Positions 31,641 to 40,100 of a DNA stretch of 40,901 bases are shown one piece after another. Under the pieces are notes generated by a model. The model was not told the origin of the DNA. It ran no database searches and saw only the letters and a program-made list of their open reading frames with translations. How positions within the stretch are numbered: position 1 is the first letter of the stretch; each line of letters starts with the position of its first letter. The DNA is from JBEEJL01 sp049698095 (GTDB taxonomy: Bacteria > Pseudomonadota > Gammaproteobacteria > Burkholderiales > JBEEJL01): contig JBAVXA010000019.1 in the NCBI GenBank assembly GCA_049698095.1, positions 1 through 40,901 of the forward strand. Direction: 5' to 3'. Position numbers and translations under genes: made by a program.

Positions 31641-32593
31641 TTGCGTGGCGCGTGGTGCAAAAGGTAGACGCCGTGCGGCGAATTGCCGACAGGTATGTTT
31701 TTGATAATTTTTTTGCTCGCCATGTCGACGACTGAAACGCGCTTTAACCAGCGGCTGGTGACCCACAGTTGCGTTCCGTCGCGGGTAATTTCCATGCAAT
31801 CAGGCCCGCCCGGCACGGGGAAGCTCTCGGTTTTTTCCAGCTTATCCTGATCGATAATCGATATGCTGCCGGCGACCCGGTTCGATACCAGCACGTGCTT
31901 GCCGTCACCTTGGGCGATAAAATTATGCGCGCCTTTATCGGTGGTAATTTTTTTTATTGTCTTTTGCGTGCGCCAGTCGATTACCTGCACATAGTCGGCA
32001 CCCATGATGCCGACCAGCAAATATTTGTCGTCAGGCGTAATCCAGATGCCCGCGGGCGTCGGGCCGACAGGGATTTTCCATTTGACGGTCTGCGTCGATA
32101 GATCGATTGCCGCCACTTCGTCGCTGTCCTGCAAGGTCACGAACACCAGCGAGCTGTCCCGGTTAAATACCAGATGACTGGGCATGCGGCCAAGCGCGAT
32201 CCGTTTGTGCAATTTAAAATCGGCGCCCTGATAGAGATCGACGCGGTCGAGGCGCAGCGAATTTGCCACAAACCATTTCTTGTCCGGGCTGAATGCAATC
32301 TGGTACGGGTCGCTGATGTTGTTTACGCGCCTGATAATCTGGCCGGTCCTCGGATCCAGCAACACCAGTTCATTGCCGGCGGCGTTGGCGACGATCAAGT
32401 GCTGGTCGTCAGGCGTCGCCATCAGATGATGCGGTTCTTTGCCGATTGGGAAACGCGATATTTCCTTGAAAGTCCGGGTGTCGATCAGGCTGACGCTTGC
32501 GTCGGATGAATTGAGTACGATGGCCGTCTCCGCTTTCGCCGCTTGCGTGGCCAGCAGCAGGAAACAGGTGAAAAATAAAGACATCGGTTTCAT
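31637..32593 (-). CDS. Secreted YncE-like beta-propeller protein
   Basis: 318 residues with a signal peptide (MKPMSLFFTCFLLLATQAAKA|E). Seven blades of a 40-45 residue repeat are recognisable, e.g. IGKEPHHLMATPDDQHLIVANAAGNELVLLD, ALGRMPSHLVFNRDSSLVFVT, PVGPTPAGIWITPDDKYLLVG, PVGNSPHGVYLL, as in YVTN/YncE-type propellers. These usually bind a partner or ligand rather than catalyse; the role is unknown. GGAG 6 nt before the ATG at 32593 decides the start. First gene of the propeller-deacetylase-hydroxylase operon. Confidence 0.88.
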   Translation of the reverse strand: MKPMSLFFTCFLLLATQAAKAETAIVLNSSDASVSLIDTRTFKEISRFPIGKEPHHLMATPDDQHLIVANAAGNELVLLDPRTGQIIRRVNNISDPYQIAFSPDKKWFVANSLRLDRVDLYQGADFKLHKRIALGRMPSHLVFNRDSSLVFVTLQDSDEVAAIDLSTQTVKWKIPVGPTPAGIWITPDDKYLLVGIMGADYVQVIDWRTQKTIKKITTDKGAHNFIAQGDGKHVLVSNRVAGSISIIDQDKLEKTESFPVPGGPDCMEITRDGTQLWVTSRWLKRVSVVDMASKKIIKNIPVGNSPHGVYLLHHAPRK

Positions 32594-32786
32594 CGATAAC
32601 TCCGACATTTTCCAGCGCAAGCGGTTCGCCTCTGGTTCTGGGGGACGCAAAAAATAGTATTTGATTCCACTCATAATTTTAGCATGAATCGGCACGCCTG
32701 CCTGATGCAGCGTTGTCACGATAGAGCTGATTCCCGTTTGATTGAGTCAGTGGGATAATGACAATTATGTGTCCTGGATTATCAGC

Positions 32787-33326
32787 ATGAATTTCTGCAG
32801 CGACTGCGGCGCGGGGGTTACCTTACGCGTGCCGGAGGGCGACAGCGTTGCGCGCTATGTGTGTGTAACCTGCGGCACGATTCATTATCAGAATCCGAAA
32901 GTCGTGGTTGGCTGCATCCCCGAATGGGGCGAGAAGATCCTGTTGTGTAAGCGTGCCATCGAGCCGCGCCACGGCAAATGGACATTGCCCGCGGGTTTTC
33001 TGGAAAATGGCGAAACGGCTGGGCAGGGCGCGCTGCGCGAAACGCTGGAGGAGGCCAACGCGCGGGTGGAAATCGGCGCACTGTATACTTTTTACAACCT
33101 GCCGGGTATCAACCAGATTTATATTTTGTTTCGCGGTCGCCTGCTTGACTTGGATTTTTCGGCAGGCGAGGAAAGTCTTGAGGTGCGCCTGTTCGACGAG
33201 CACGAAATTCCGTGGGACGAACTTGCGTTTCCAACCATCAGCGAAACCCTGAAACATTATTACGCCGATCGCCGCAACGGCGGATTTGGGTTTCACATCG
33301 GCGATATCGTGCGTAAAGCGCGATAA
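32787..33326 (+). CDS. NUDIX hydrolase with N-terminal zinc ribbon
   Basis: 179 residues. Hydrolyses a nucleoside diphosphate linked to another group, in this subfamily often NADH-like or ADP-ribose substrates. A zinc ribbon (C4, C7, C26, C29: CSDCG, CVTCG) precedes the NUDIX fold; the NUDIX box is GFLENGETAGQGALRETLEE (70-89). The usual Gly of the box's end is replaced by Asn91. The ATG at 32787 starts directly at the zinc ribbon; an upstream ATG at 32742 adds 15 residues without support. It is divergent from the propeller operon and convergent with the FAD oxidase gene. Confidence 0.88.
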   Translation: MNFCSDCGAGVTLRVPEGDSVARYVCVTCGTIHYQNPKVVVGCIPEWGEKILLCKRAIEPRHGKWTLPAGFLENGETAGQGALRETLEEANARVEIGALYTFYNLPGINQIYILFRGRLLDLDFSAGEESLEVRLFDEHEIPWDELAFPTISETLKHYYADRRNGGFGFHIGDIVRKAR

Positions 33327-33401
33327 TATTTCGATCAGGGCACTCTGCTCATGCCGCGCTGAAATGCATTTGCTGCGCATTATCTTTTTTCCGATTGTAA
33401 A

Positions 33402-33415
33402 TTAACTATTTGATT
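33402..33415 (-). promoter_or_regulatory. IHF-consensus-like AT-rich element
   Basis: Minus strand AATCAAATAGTTAA, exact WATCAANNNNTTR, identical to the copy at 14962 and preceded by AATTATTTAATTA. It lies in the convergent gap just behind the FAD oxidase stop, where no promoter is expected. Confidence 0.6.
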
Positions 33416-33426
33416 TAATTAAATAA

Positions 33427-34848
33427 TTATTTATCGGTAAAGGACAGCAGTTTGCCCGGATTCATGATGTTCAAGGGGTCAAACGTTTTTTTAACTGCGC
33501 GCATCAGGCCGATTTCAATATCGCTTTTATAGTGTATTAATTCACTGCGTTTGAGTTGGCCAATGCCGTGTTCGGCGCTGATGCTGCCGTTCAAAGCATG
33601 CACCCTGTCGTGTACGATTCGATTCACCTGCTCAGTCTGCGCGATGAACGTTTCGTTGTCCTGTAAATCGGGCTTGGAGCAATTGAAATGGATATTCCCG
33701 TCGCCCATATGGCCGAAGGCGACAATGCGAATCCCGGGAAAGCTTTTTATCAATGCCTCGCTCGCGCCGGCGATAAACTGCGGCACGCGCGACACCGGCA
33801 CGGCGACATCGTGTTTGATGCTGATTCCTTCAATGCGCTGGGCCTCTGAAATATTCTCGCGCAAATGCCAAAGCTGGTTCGATTGCGCCACGCTGCGCGC
33901 CACCACGGCTTCCTGCACTGTGCGCGTCGCCATAAAGTCCACCAGCACATCCTGCAGGTCCTCGGTCAGGTTGTCCTGCGCGTGCGTGTCGGTCAGCTCG
34001 ACTAACGCGTACCACGGATATTGTTGCGCGAACGGATCGTGCGTGTTCGGGATATGGCGAAACACCAGGTCGAGACAAACCCGCATCATCACTTCAAAAC
34101 CGCTCAATCGGTCGCCGAAATTCTGTTTAATCGTGTTGAGCAATACCAGGCCATCATGCGCATCGGCCATAGCCACCAGCGCGGTCGCGCGCGCGTTCGG
34201 CAGCGGAAATAATTTCAGCACCGCGGCAGTAACAATCCCCAGGGTGCCTTCCGAACCAATAAGCAACTGCTTCAAATCATAACCGGTATTGTCCTTGCGC
34301 AAGCCGCGCAGGCCATGCCAGATTTCGCCGCTCGGCAGCACGCATTCGATGCCGAGCACCAGATCGCGCATATTGCCGTAGCGCAAAACCCCGGTACCGC
34401 CGGCGTTGGTCGCGATGTTGCCGCCGATCTGGCAACTGCCTTCCGAGGCGAGGCTAAGCGGGAATAATCTGTTCGCATCATTCGCCGCACGTTGAATTGT
34501 TTGTAACACGCAGCCGGCTTCCGCGGTCAGGGTGTTGTTATCGACATCGATCTCGCGCACGTGATTCATCCGCGACAGGCTCAATACAATTGCATCGCCC
34601 GATTCATCCGGCACCGAGCCGCCACAAAGCGATGTGTTGCCACCCTGCGGCACAATCGGCGTGCGCGTGTCGGCACATAATCTGACAATTGCGGCGACTT
34701 CTTCGCTGGTCGCAGGTTTAGCCACCATGGCGGCGCGTCCCCTAAACCGTCCGCGCCAATCGGTGACAAAGGGCTGTATCGCCACAATATCAGACAGCAG
34801 GTTTTCTTGACCTATTAACTCATTGATTTTATTGAATAAATTTTCCAT
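33427..34848 (-). CDS. FAD-linked oxidase, GlcD/D-2-hydroxyglutarate dehydrogenase type
   Basis: 473 residues. Oxidises a D-2-hydroxy acid with FAD. PCMH FAD-binding domain (about 35-215): IVPQGGNTSLCGGSVP, SEGSCQIGGNIATNAGGTGVLRYGNMRDLVLG, IGSEGTLGIVTAAVLKLFP; C-terminal cap with FGHMGDGNIHFN (probable metal/substrate His) and SAEHGIGQLKR. The best fit is the D-2-hydroxyglutarate/D-lactate dehydrogenase group; the exact substrate is open. The N-terminal codons for NKINEL form an IHF-like element. A weak ribosome site precedes the ATG. It stands next to isocitrate lyase but is separated from it by a terminator. Confidence 0.88.
   Translation of the reverse strand: MENLFNKINELIGQENLLSDIVAIQPFVTDWRGRFRGRAAMVAKPATSEEVAAIVRLCADTRTPIVPQGGNTSLCGGSVPDESGDAIVLSLSRMNHVREIDVDNNTLTAEAGCVLQTIQRAANDANRLFPLSLASEGSCQIGGNIATNAGGTGVLRYGNMRDLVLGIECVLPSGEIWHGLRGLRKDNTGYDLKQLLIGSEGTLGIVTAAVLKLFPLPNARATALVAMADAHDGLVLLNTIKQNFGDRLSGFEVMMRVCLDLVFRHIPNTHDPFAQQYPWYALVELTDTHAQDNLTEDLQDVLVDFMATRTVQEAVVARSVAQSNQLWHLRENISEAQRIEGISIKHDVAVPVSRVPQFIAGASEALIKSFPGIRIVAFGHMGDGNIHFNCSKPDLQDNETFIAQTEQVNRIVHDRVHALNGSISAEHGIGQLKRSELIHYKSDIEIGLMRAVKKTFDPLNIMNPGKLLSFTDK
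34815..34828 (-). promoter_or_regulatory. IHF-consensus-like AT-rich element at the start of the FAD oxidase gene
   Basis: Minus strand AATCAATGAGTTAA, exact WATCAANNNNTTR, upstream AATTTATTCAATAA. Codons 7-11 of the FAD oxidase (KINEL). Confidence 0.55.
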
Positions 34849-34911
34849 GTCTGATTTCGCAACGAATTGTTTTTATGGCGAATAACAAGTGTAACTCAAG
34901 CAGAAACAAGC

Positions 34912-34941
34912 ATAAAAAAGCGCGGTGATGAGCCGCGCTTT
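34912..34941 (-). terminator. Rho-independent terminator of aceA
   Basis: Perfect stem AAAGCGCGG/CCGCGCTTT (34917-34925 with 34933-34941), 7-nt loop, and a run of six T on the minus strand. It lies 58 nt after the aceA stop. Confidence 0.88.
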
Positions 34942-34998
34942 CACGGCGCGCGGGCGCACCGTTTACTGCATTAAGCTTGCCGTCGCTTATCTAGTTCT

Positions 34999-36276
34999 TC
35001 AATGGAACTGTTCTTCTTCGGTCGACCCTTTGAGCGCGGTCGTGGACGATTGACCTTGCTGGATAGTCTGCGTCACTGCGTCGAAGTAACCGGTGCCGAC
35101 TTCGCGCTGATGTTTCACTGCAGTGAAGCCCTTTTCAGCCGCGGCGAATTCCGCTTCCTGCAACTGGACGAAGGCGCTCATGCCCGTGCTGGCGTAGCCG
35201 TGCGCGAGGTTGAACATGCCGTAATTCAGGCTGTGGAAGCCGGCGAGGGTGATGAACTGGAATTTGTATCCCATGGCGCCGAGTTCCTTCTGGAATTTGG
35301 CGATGGTGGCGTCGTCGAGATTCTTCTTCCAGTTGAACGACGGAGAGCAGTTGTACGACAGCATTTTGCCCGGGAATTTGGCGTGAATCGCTTCGGCGAA
35401 TTTGCGCGCGAATTCCAGATCCGGCTTGCCGGTTTCGCACCAGATCAGATCGGCATACGGTGCATAGGCGAGGCCGCGCGAGATGGCTTGCTGCAGGCCG
35501 GGCATGGTTTTATAAAAGCCTTCGACAGTGCGCTCGCCGGTGCAGAACGGCTTGTCGATATTATCCACGTCGCTGGTGAGCAAGTCTGCCGCCTCCGCGT
35601 CGGTGCGCGCGAGAATAATGGTCGGCACGCCGTAAATGTCCGCGGCTAAACGCGCTGCGATCAGTTTTTCCACTGCTTCGCGCGTCGGCACCAGGACTTT
35701 GCCGCCCATGTGTCCGCATTTTTTTACCGAAGCCAGTTGATCTTCAAAGTGAACGCCGGCAGCGCCCGCTTCGATCATGGCTTTCATCAATTCGTGTGCA
35801 TTCAGCACGCCGCCGAAACCGGCTTCCGCGTCGGCGACGATCGGTGCATAAAAGTCCATGTCGTCTTTGCCTTCAGCATGGTGCAGCTGATCGGCGCGCT
35901 GGAACGTGTTGTTGATCCGCTTGACCACCAGCGGAACCGAATTTGCCGGGTAGAGCGATTGGTCTGGATACATTTCGCCGGCAACGTTGGCATCGGCAGC
36001 GACTTGCCAGCCCGACAAATAAATCGCCTTTAATCCGGCTTTGACCTGCTGCATGGCCTGGTTGCCGGTAAGTGCGCCGAGTGCATTGATGTAAGGTTCG
36101 GTGGTAATCAGATTCCACAACTTCTCCGCGCCGCGGCGCGCGAGGGTGTGTTCGATTTGCACTGTCCCGCGCAGGCGATACACGTCGGCGGCGGTATAGC
36201 CGCGCTTGACACCTTTCCAGCGCGGATTGGTGTCCCAGTCTTTCTGGATGGCGGCGATTTGCTGTTCACGATTCAT
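34999..36276 (-). CDS. aceA: Isocitrate lyase
   Basis: 425 residues. Splits isocitrate to glyoxylate and succinate, the entry to the glyoxylate shunt for growth on acetate and fatty acids. Catalytic loop KKCGH is at 185-189 with Cys187; other family segments are SGWQVAADAN, PIVADAEAGFGG, HFEDQL, ILARTDAEAADLL, and SYNCSPSFNW. GGAGA 6 nt before the ATG at 36276 sets the start. Length fits the E. coli-type enzyme. Malate synthase is not adjacent. A long upstream region with a palindrome and an IHF-like site suggests regulated expression. Confidence 0.96.
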   Translation of the reverse strand: MNREQQIAAIQKDWDTNPRWKGVKRGYTAADVYRLRGTVQIEHTLARRGAEKLWNLITTEPYINALGALTGNQAMQQVKAGLKAIYLSGWQVAADANVAGEMYPDQSLYPANSVPLVVKRINNTFQRADQLHHAEGKDDMDFYAPIVADAEAGFGGVLNAHELMKAMIEAGAAGVHFEDQLASVKKCGHMGGKVLVPTREAVEKLIAARLAADIYGVPTIILARTDAEAADLLTSDVDNIDKPFCTGERTVEGFYKTMPGLQQAISRGLAYAPYADLIWCETGKPDLEFARKFAEAIHAKFPGKMLSYNCSPSFNWKKNLDDATIAKFQKELGAMGYKFQFITLAGFHSLNYGMFNLAHGYASTGMSAFVQLQEAEFAAAEKGFTAVKHQREVGTGYFDAVTQTIQQGQSSTTALKGSTEEEQFH

Positions 36277-36537
36277 ATTGATTCTCCGAAAAATATATTG
36301 GGTTGCCCGCTGGGGCGTTGTCTGTTGCCAGGATGGATTAGTAGCAGGAAAAAATAATCGAGTCCTGCGCCGCTTACTGACATTGCATTGCTGCCGGCAA
36401 TGTCTCACACGATGGCGGCCAGAGATCGGATCCGGCGACCGTCAGGGGTTAGGCGGATTTGCCTGGTCCTCTGAGGAAACATACCCGGCAAGCTTAGTGC
36501 CAACTATGTTCGTGGTAGTAGCAGGATTATAGCCGAT

Positions 36538-36551
36538 GAATTTGCAAATTC
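36538..36551. promoter_or_regulatory. Perfect palindrome GAATTTGCAAATTC upstream of aceA
   Basis: 14-bp perfect palindrome, 262 bp before the aceA ATG, containing TTTGCAAA. That core is known from operators of RamB/PccR-type regulators that control isocitrate lyase or propionyl-CoA genes in other bacteria. Here there is one copy and no regulator gene in view, so its use is inference. Confidence 0.4.
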
Positions 36552-36604
36552 AAAACATTTTTCATGCGTTGCAGCAAAAAATACTTTTAAAAAATAATAA
36601 ATAA

Positions 36605-36618
36605 AATCAATATCTTAT
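36605..36618 (+). promoter_or_regulatory. IHF-consensus-like AT-rich element
   Basis: AATCAATATCTTAT, exact WATCAANNNNTTR, with upstream AATAATAAATAA, in the long aceA upstream region. It is the last copy in the window; none was seen in the remaining 4.3 kb. Confidence 0.6.
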
Positions 36619-37177
36619 AATTGTCCGAGGATCCAGTTGTCGAATTGAATGCTGCAATGCAACTAGTGCTCCACGCTCCGTCGAGCGCGCTTTTTGCCGC
36701 CAGCCGGCGAAGCCTTTCCTGGATGCGCATGAGCGGTATCCACTTTCATTGACAGATGGGAAGCAATGAGTTGCTGAAGGTTACCAACTCGACGACAAAC
36801 TTTTCGCATGGCGAAATAAATACTTTGTCCAGGACGCAAATACCATGGCTCTGAAAAATCTGCTTTGCAATGCTCATGCTTGCGCTTAAGGAAAAGCAGG
36901 TACAGAAAAAGTTAATGAAATTTAACGATTCAGGTTTTTCCATTAGCGCGCGTGAAAATCCTTCCCCGGTTTGCCGGAAAAATAACATTACTCCCTGAAA
37001 TATTTATGAATTATTCAAATGATTGCTTGCATTTCGTGACTTTCTGCATAGAATTAACCCGTGTTCAGCGATACGATCCATGAATACGTCTTAGTAATAT
37101 TTTCATTCGCCGCGGCGCTCGATCAGCGAATTTTCGGTGAATGAATCTCGATAACCCCGCAGTCTGCAGACTAAATA

Positions 37178-40100
37178 ATGACCAATAAGCAAAGCCAAAA
37201 AAATTGGCCTGGTACTTTATCAGGGAGAATTTACCGGCTGTGGCGAGTAATCGCGGCTTTGGCATTTTTGCCATTCGGCAATGCCTGGGCGATCGACAAT
37301 GGTCCGGTTGGTTCGGTGGTGGTCAAACCTGGCTCCTATGTGGTTGATATGGGGCAGGCGACCCAGACCTACGCAAACGGGCTCAAGCCGTATGGCCTTG
37401 TCTACGACCTGATCATTAATCGTAAAGTACCCGTCGATTGGGTTATCAATCCGGCCAAGCTGTTTGGCGGGTCCGATTTTACCTTGGGTGCAAAAACCTA
37501 CAGCGGTGGCGCATTCGTAATCCGCGCAGAATATGTCACCCCAGCGGCCATCACCGCGATCAATAGCTTCAAGGCGCTCGGCGTGGTCGTTGACGGCCCG
37601 ACCACCGCGGCAGCTACTACGGTCCCGGTCTACAACACGCTCACATCTTGGCCGAACAGCGTGCTCGATACAGCAAAGGGCGCAATTACTGCTGCGTTTT
37701 TTACTAATGCCAGCGTTCCTGCCACATCCTATCGTTTTGCACTGCCGACAGGACTGACTGCCTGCGACGATTTTTTTGCTTTACCCCACGCTGATCCGAC
37801 CTGGGCAACTCATGGTGCGCCGCTGAAGAATTTTGCCGTCAACCAGGGCGGATATTTCTGGGCCGGCTGTCATGCGGTGAGCGTATTCGAGAACCTGGTT
37901 AACCCGGGAAATGCATCGGACAAAACCAATTTTCTCAGTACCAATGGGTTGGTTCCATTCACCGTTCACAATGACGGCTCGCCGCCTTACAGCTACAAAT
38001 CGACGGGCGGCGGCGAACCGCCCATGCAATTCATCGGCAACCTGGACGCGGCGAGCCAAAACGGCTCGGAACAGATTTATCTCCCCGCCAAACCGGGCGG
38101 CTGGCGGGCGACCAGCAGCGTGCTGGTGTGGGATCCAACTCAGGCGGACGTCCCGAGCAAATCATTGGGCGAAGCGGCGCAGTTGGTTTACGGCCGCAGC
38201 CTTGGCCTCGCGACAGCGGGGCGAACCATGTATGAAGGCGGCCACGATATCGATACAGGTAATAATCCCGCCTCCGTGGCCGCCCAACGTGCGTATTTCG
38301 ATTTTCTGCTGCTTGCCGGTATCGATCGCAGGCCAGAGATTGCCACCAGCATTCCAAGCACGATTCCCAGCGCAACGTCGGTCAGCCTGTCTGCCAGCAT
38401 CACGGGCGGTACGCCGATTTATTCGTTCGCGTGGTCAAGCAGCTGCGGCGGTTCGTTCAGCAGCACGACCGCGTCGAGCACCACTTTCACCGCGCCCGCC
38501 GTAGTGGCGAGCACTGCCTGCGTCGTCCGGGTTGAAGTCAGGGACGCCTGTAATCGGGTCAATTTCCTGTCAAACTTTACCACCGTCACGCCGCCAGTTG
38601 CAGCCCCGCGCGTAGATATTACGAAACGCGTATCCGGCCCGGTCGCCGAAGTATCGCCTAACGTTTTTGAAGTCCCATACCGGATTGATGTGAAAAATAC
38701 CGGCGCCATTATCGCCGGTAACATTCAGATTAACGATGACCTGGCCACGGCATTCCCGGGCGCAAGCGTGAGCATAAAATCCGGCAGCATGAGTTTAGGC
38801 GCATTGACGCCTCCCAGCCCAACTGCCTTCAATGGGTCCAGTCAGAAAAACCTGCTGGACGGCGGCGATAGCCTGGCAATCGGCGCATTGGCTTCGATCG
38901 GCTTTACGGTAGTCGTAAATTATGGCGCCGGACCTGTTCCGGCCGCGGTTCAGTACAACAGCGCGACGGCAACGACTGCCGCAACCAAAGGCGGGGCCGC
39001 ACTTTCAACAGATACTTCGACGAATAATGCGGACAATGGTGCAACACAACCATCGGCCACCGATACCCCATTGCCTACCCCCGTAAGTTTCAATCAGCAG
39101 AAAATCGACGTGGTAAAAGGCGCAGGGGTTCCAATACAAATTTCGCCCGGTGTTTTTGAGATTCCGTACCTTATAAAACTCAAAAATACCGGAACGATCG
39201 CGGCAACCAATGTGCAAACGGTGGATAATCTGGCCGCCACATTCAACAGCGGTGTTCCGTTACCCGGCATATCAATAAAATCCGGAAGTTTCGCGATCAG
39301 CCCACAAGGCGGAGCAACTGCGTCGCAATGCGCGGGACCGGCGGCGACCTTTGACGGCACGACGGCGATAGCATTATTGAAAGGCGACCAGACACTGCAG
39401 GCCGGGCAGGAATGCGATATTAGCTTTACCGCAGTTGTGACTTACGGCGGCACGGTTCCGTCCGCGGTGCAAAACAATAGTGCGCACGCTTCGTCCGCCA
39501 GCAGTCCGAATGCCGGAGGCAGTGTCAATTCGAGCACTGGAGTATTTACGGCACCGGCAAATGCGCTTTCAACAGATAGCTCCAGCAGCGGCAATGTGTT
39601 CCCGGCAACGGCCAATGGCGACATCCCATCGCCAACGCCCGTGAGCTTCAGTTCGCAAAAAATTGATACCGTGAAAAGCGCCGGCTCGCCGGTGCAGACG
39701 GGATTAAGCACGTTCGAAATTCCTTACACAGTAATCGTCAAAAACACGGCATCGGTCACGGCAACTAATGTCCAGGCGGTCGATAGCTTGTCGGCCACGT
39801 TTAATGCCGGTAGCCCTGCAGTCACCATCAAGTCCGGCAGTTTTATCGCGAACGCGCCGAGCAGCGCTGCAACGTGCGTGGTACCTGCAACCGCCTTTGA
39901 CGGCACTGCCAACATTGCGCTGCTTTCCGGAATCGCCAGCGTGGGTGCAGGCGAACAATGCACAATCAAATTTACCGCGGTCGTCGCCTACCCGTCGCCA
40001 GGCGCAATTCCCGCAACCGCTCAGAACAATTCGGTATTCGCGACCACCAATACAGGCCCGAATGCTGGCGGAAGCGTAAATCCCGCAACTGGCGTTTTTA

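Larger units (their letters stand above)
36277..37177. other. 900-bp gene-free region between aceA and the large repeat protein
   Basis: No convincing gene. On the aceA side it holds a leader with two overlapping hairpins (GACATTG/CAATGTC at 36379-36404, with a competing ATTGC/GCAAT pairing inside), a 14-bp palindrome (36538-36551) and an IHF-like element (36605-36618). The right part (36650-37177) has no motif I can name; one 80-codon minus-strand frame (36746-36988) has no family resemblance or ribosome site. Confidence 0.6.

Noticed and set aside
763..36618. Reading the dispersed element as a Neisseria- or Pasteurella-type DNA uptake sequence
   Set aside because: The sequence does not resemble known uptake sequences, varies at several positions and fits IHF better; left only as an open alternative.
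36746..36988. 80-codon minus-strand frame in the aceA upstream gap
   Set aside because: No ribosome site, signal peptide or family resemblance; codon use unlike neighbours.
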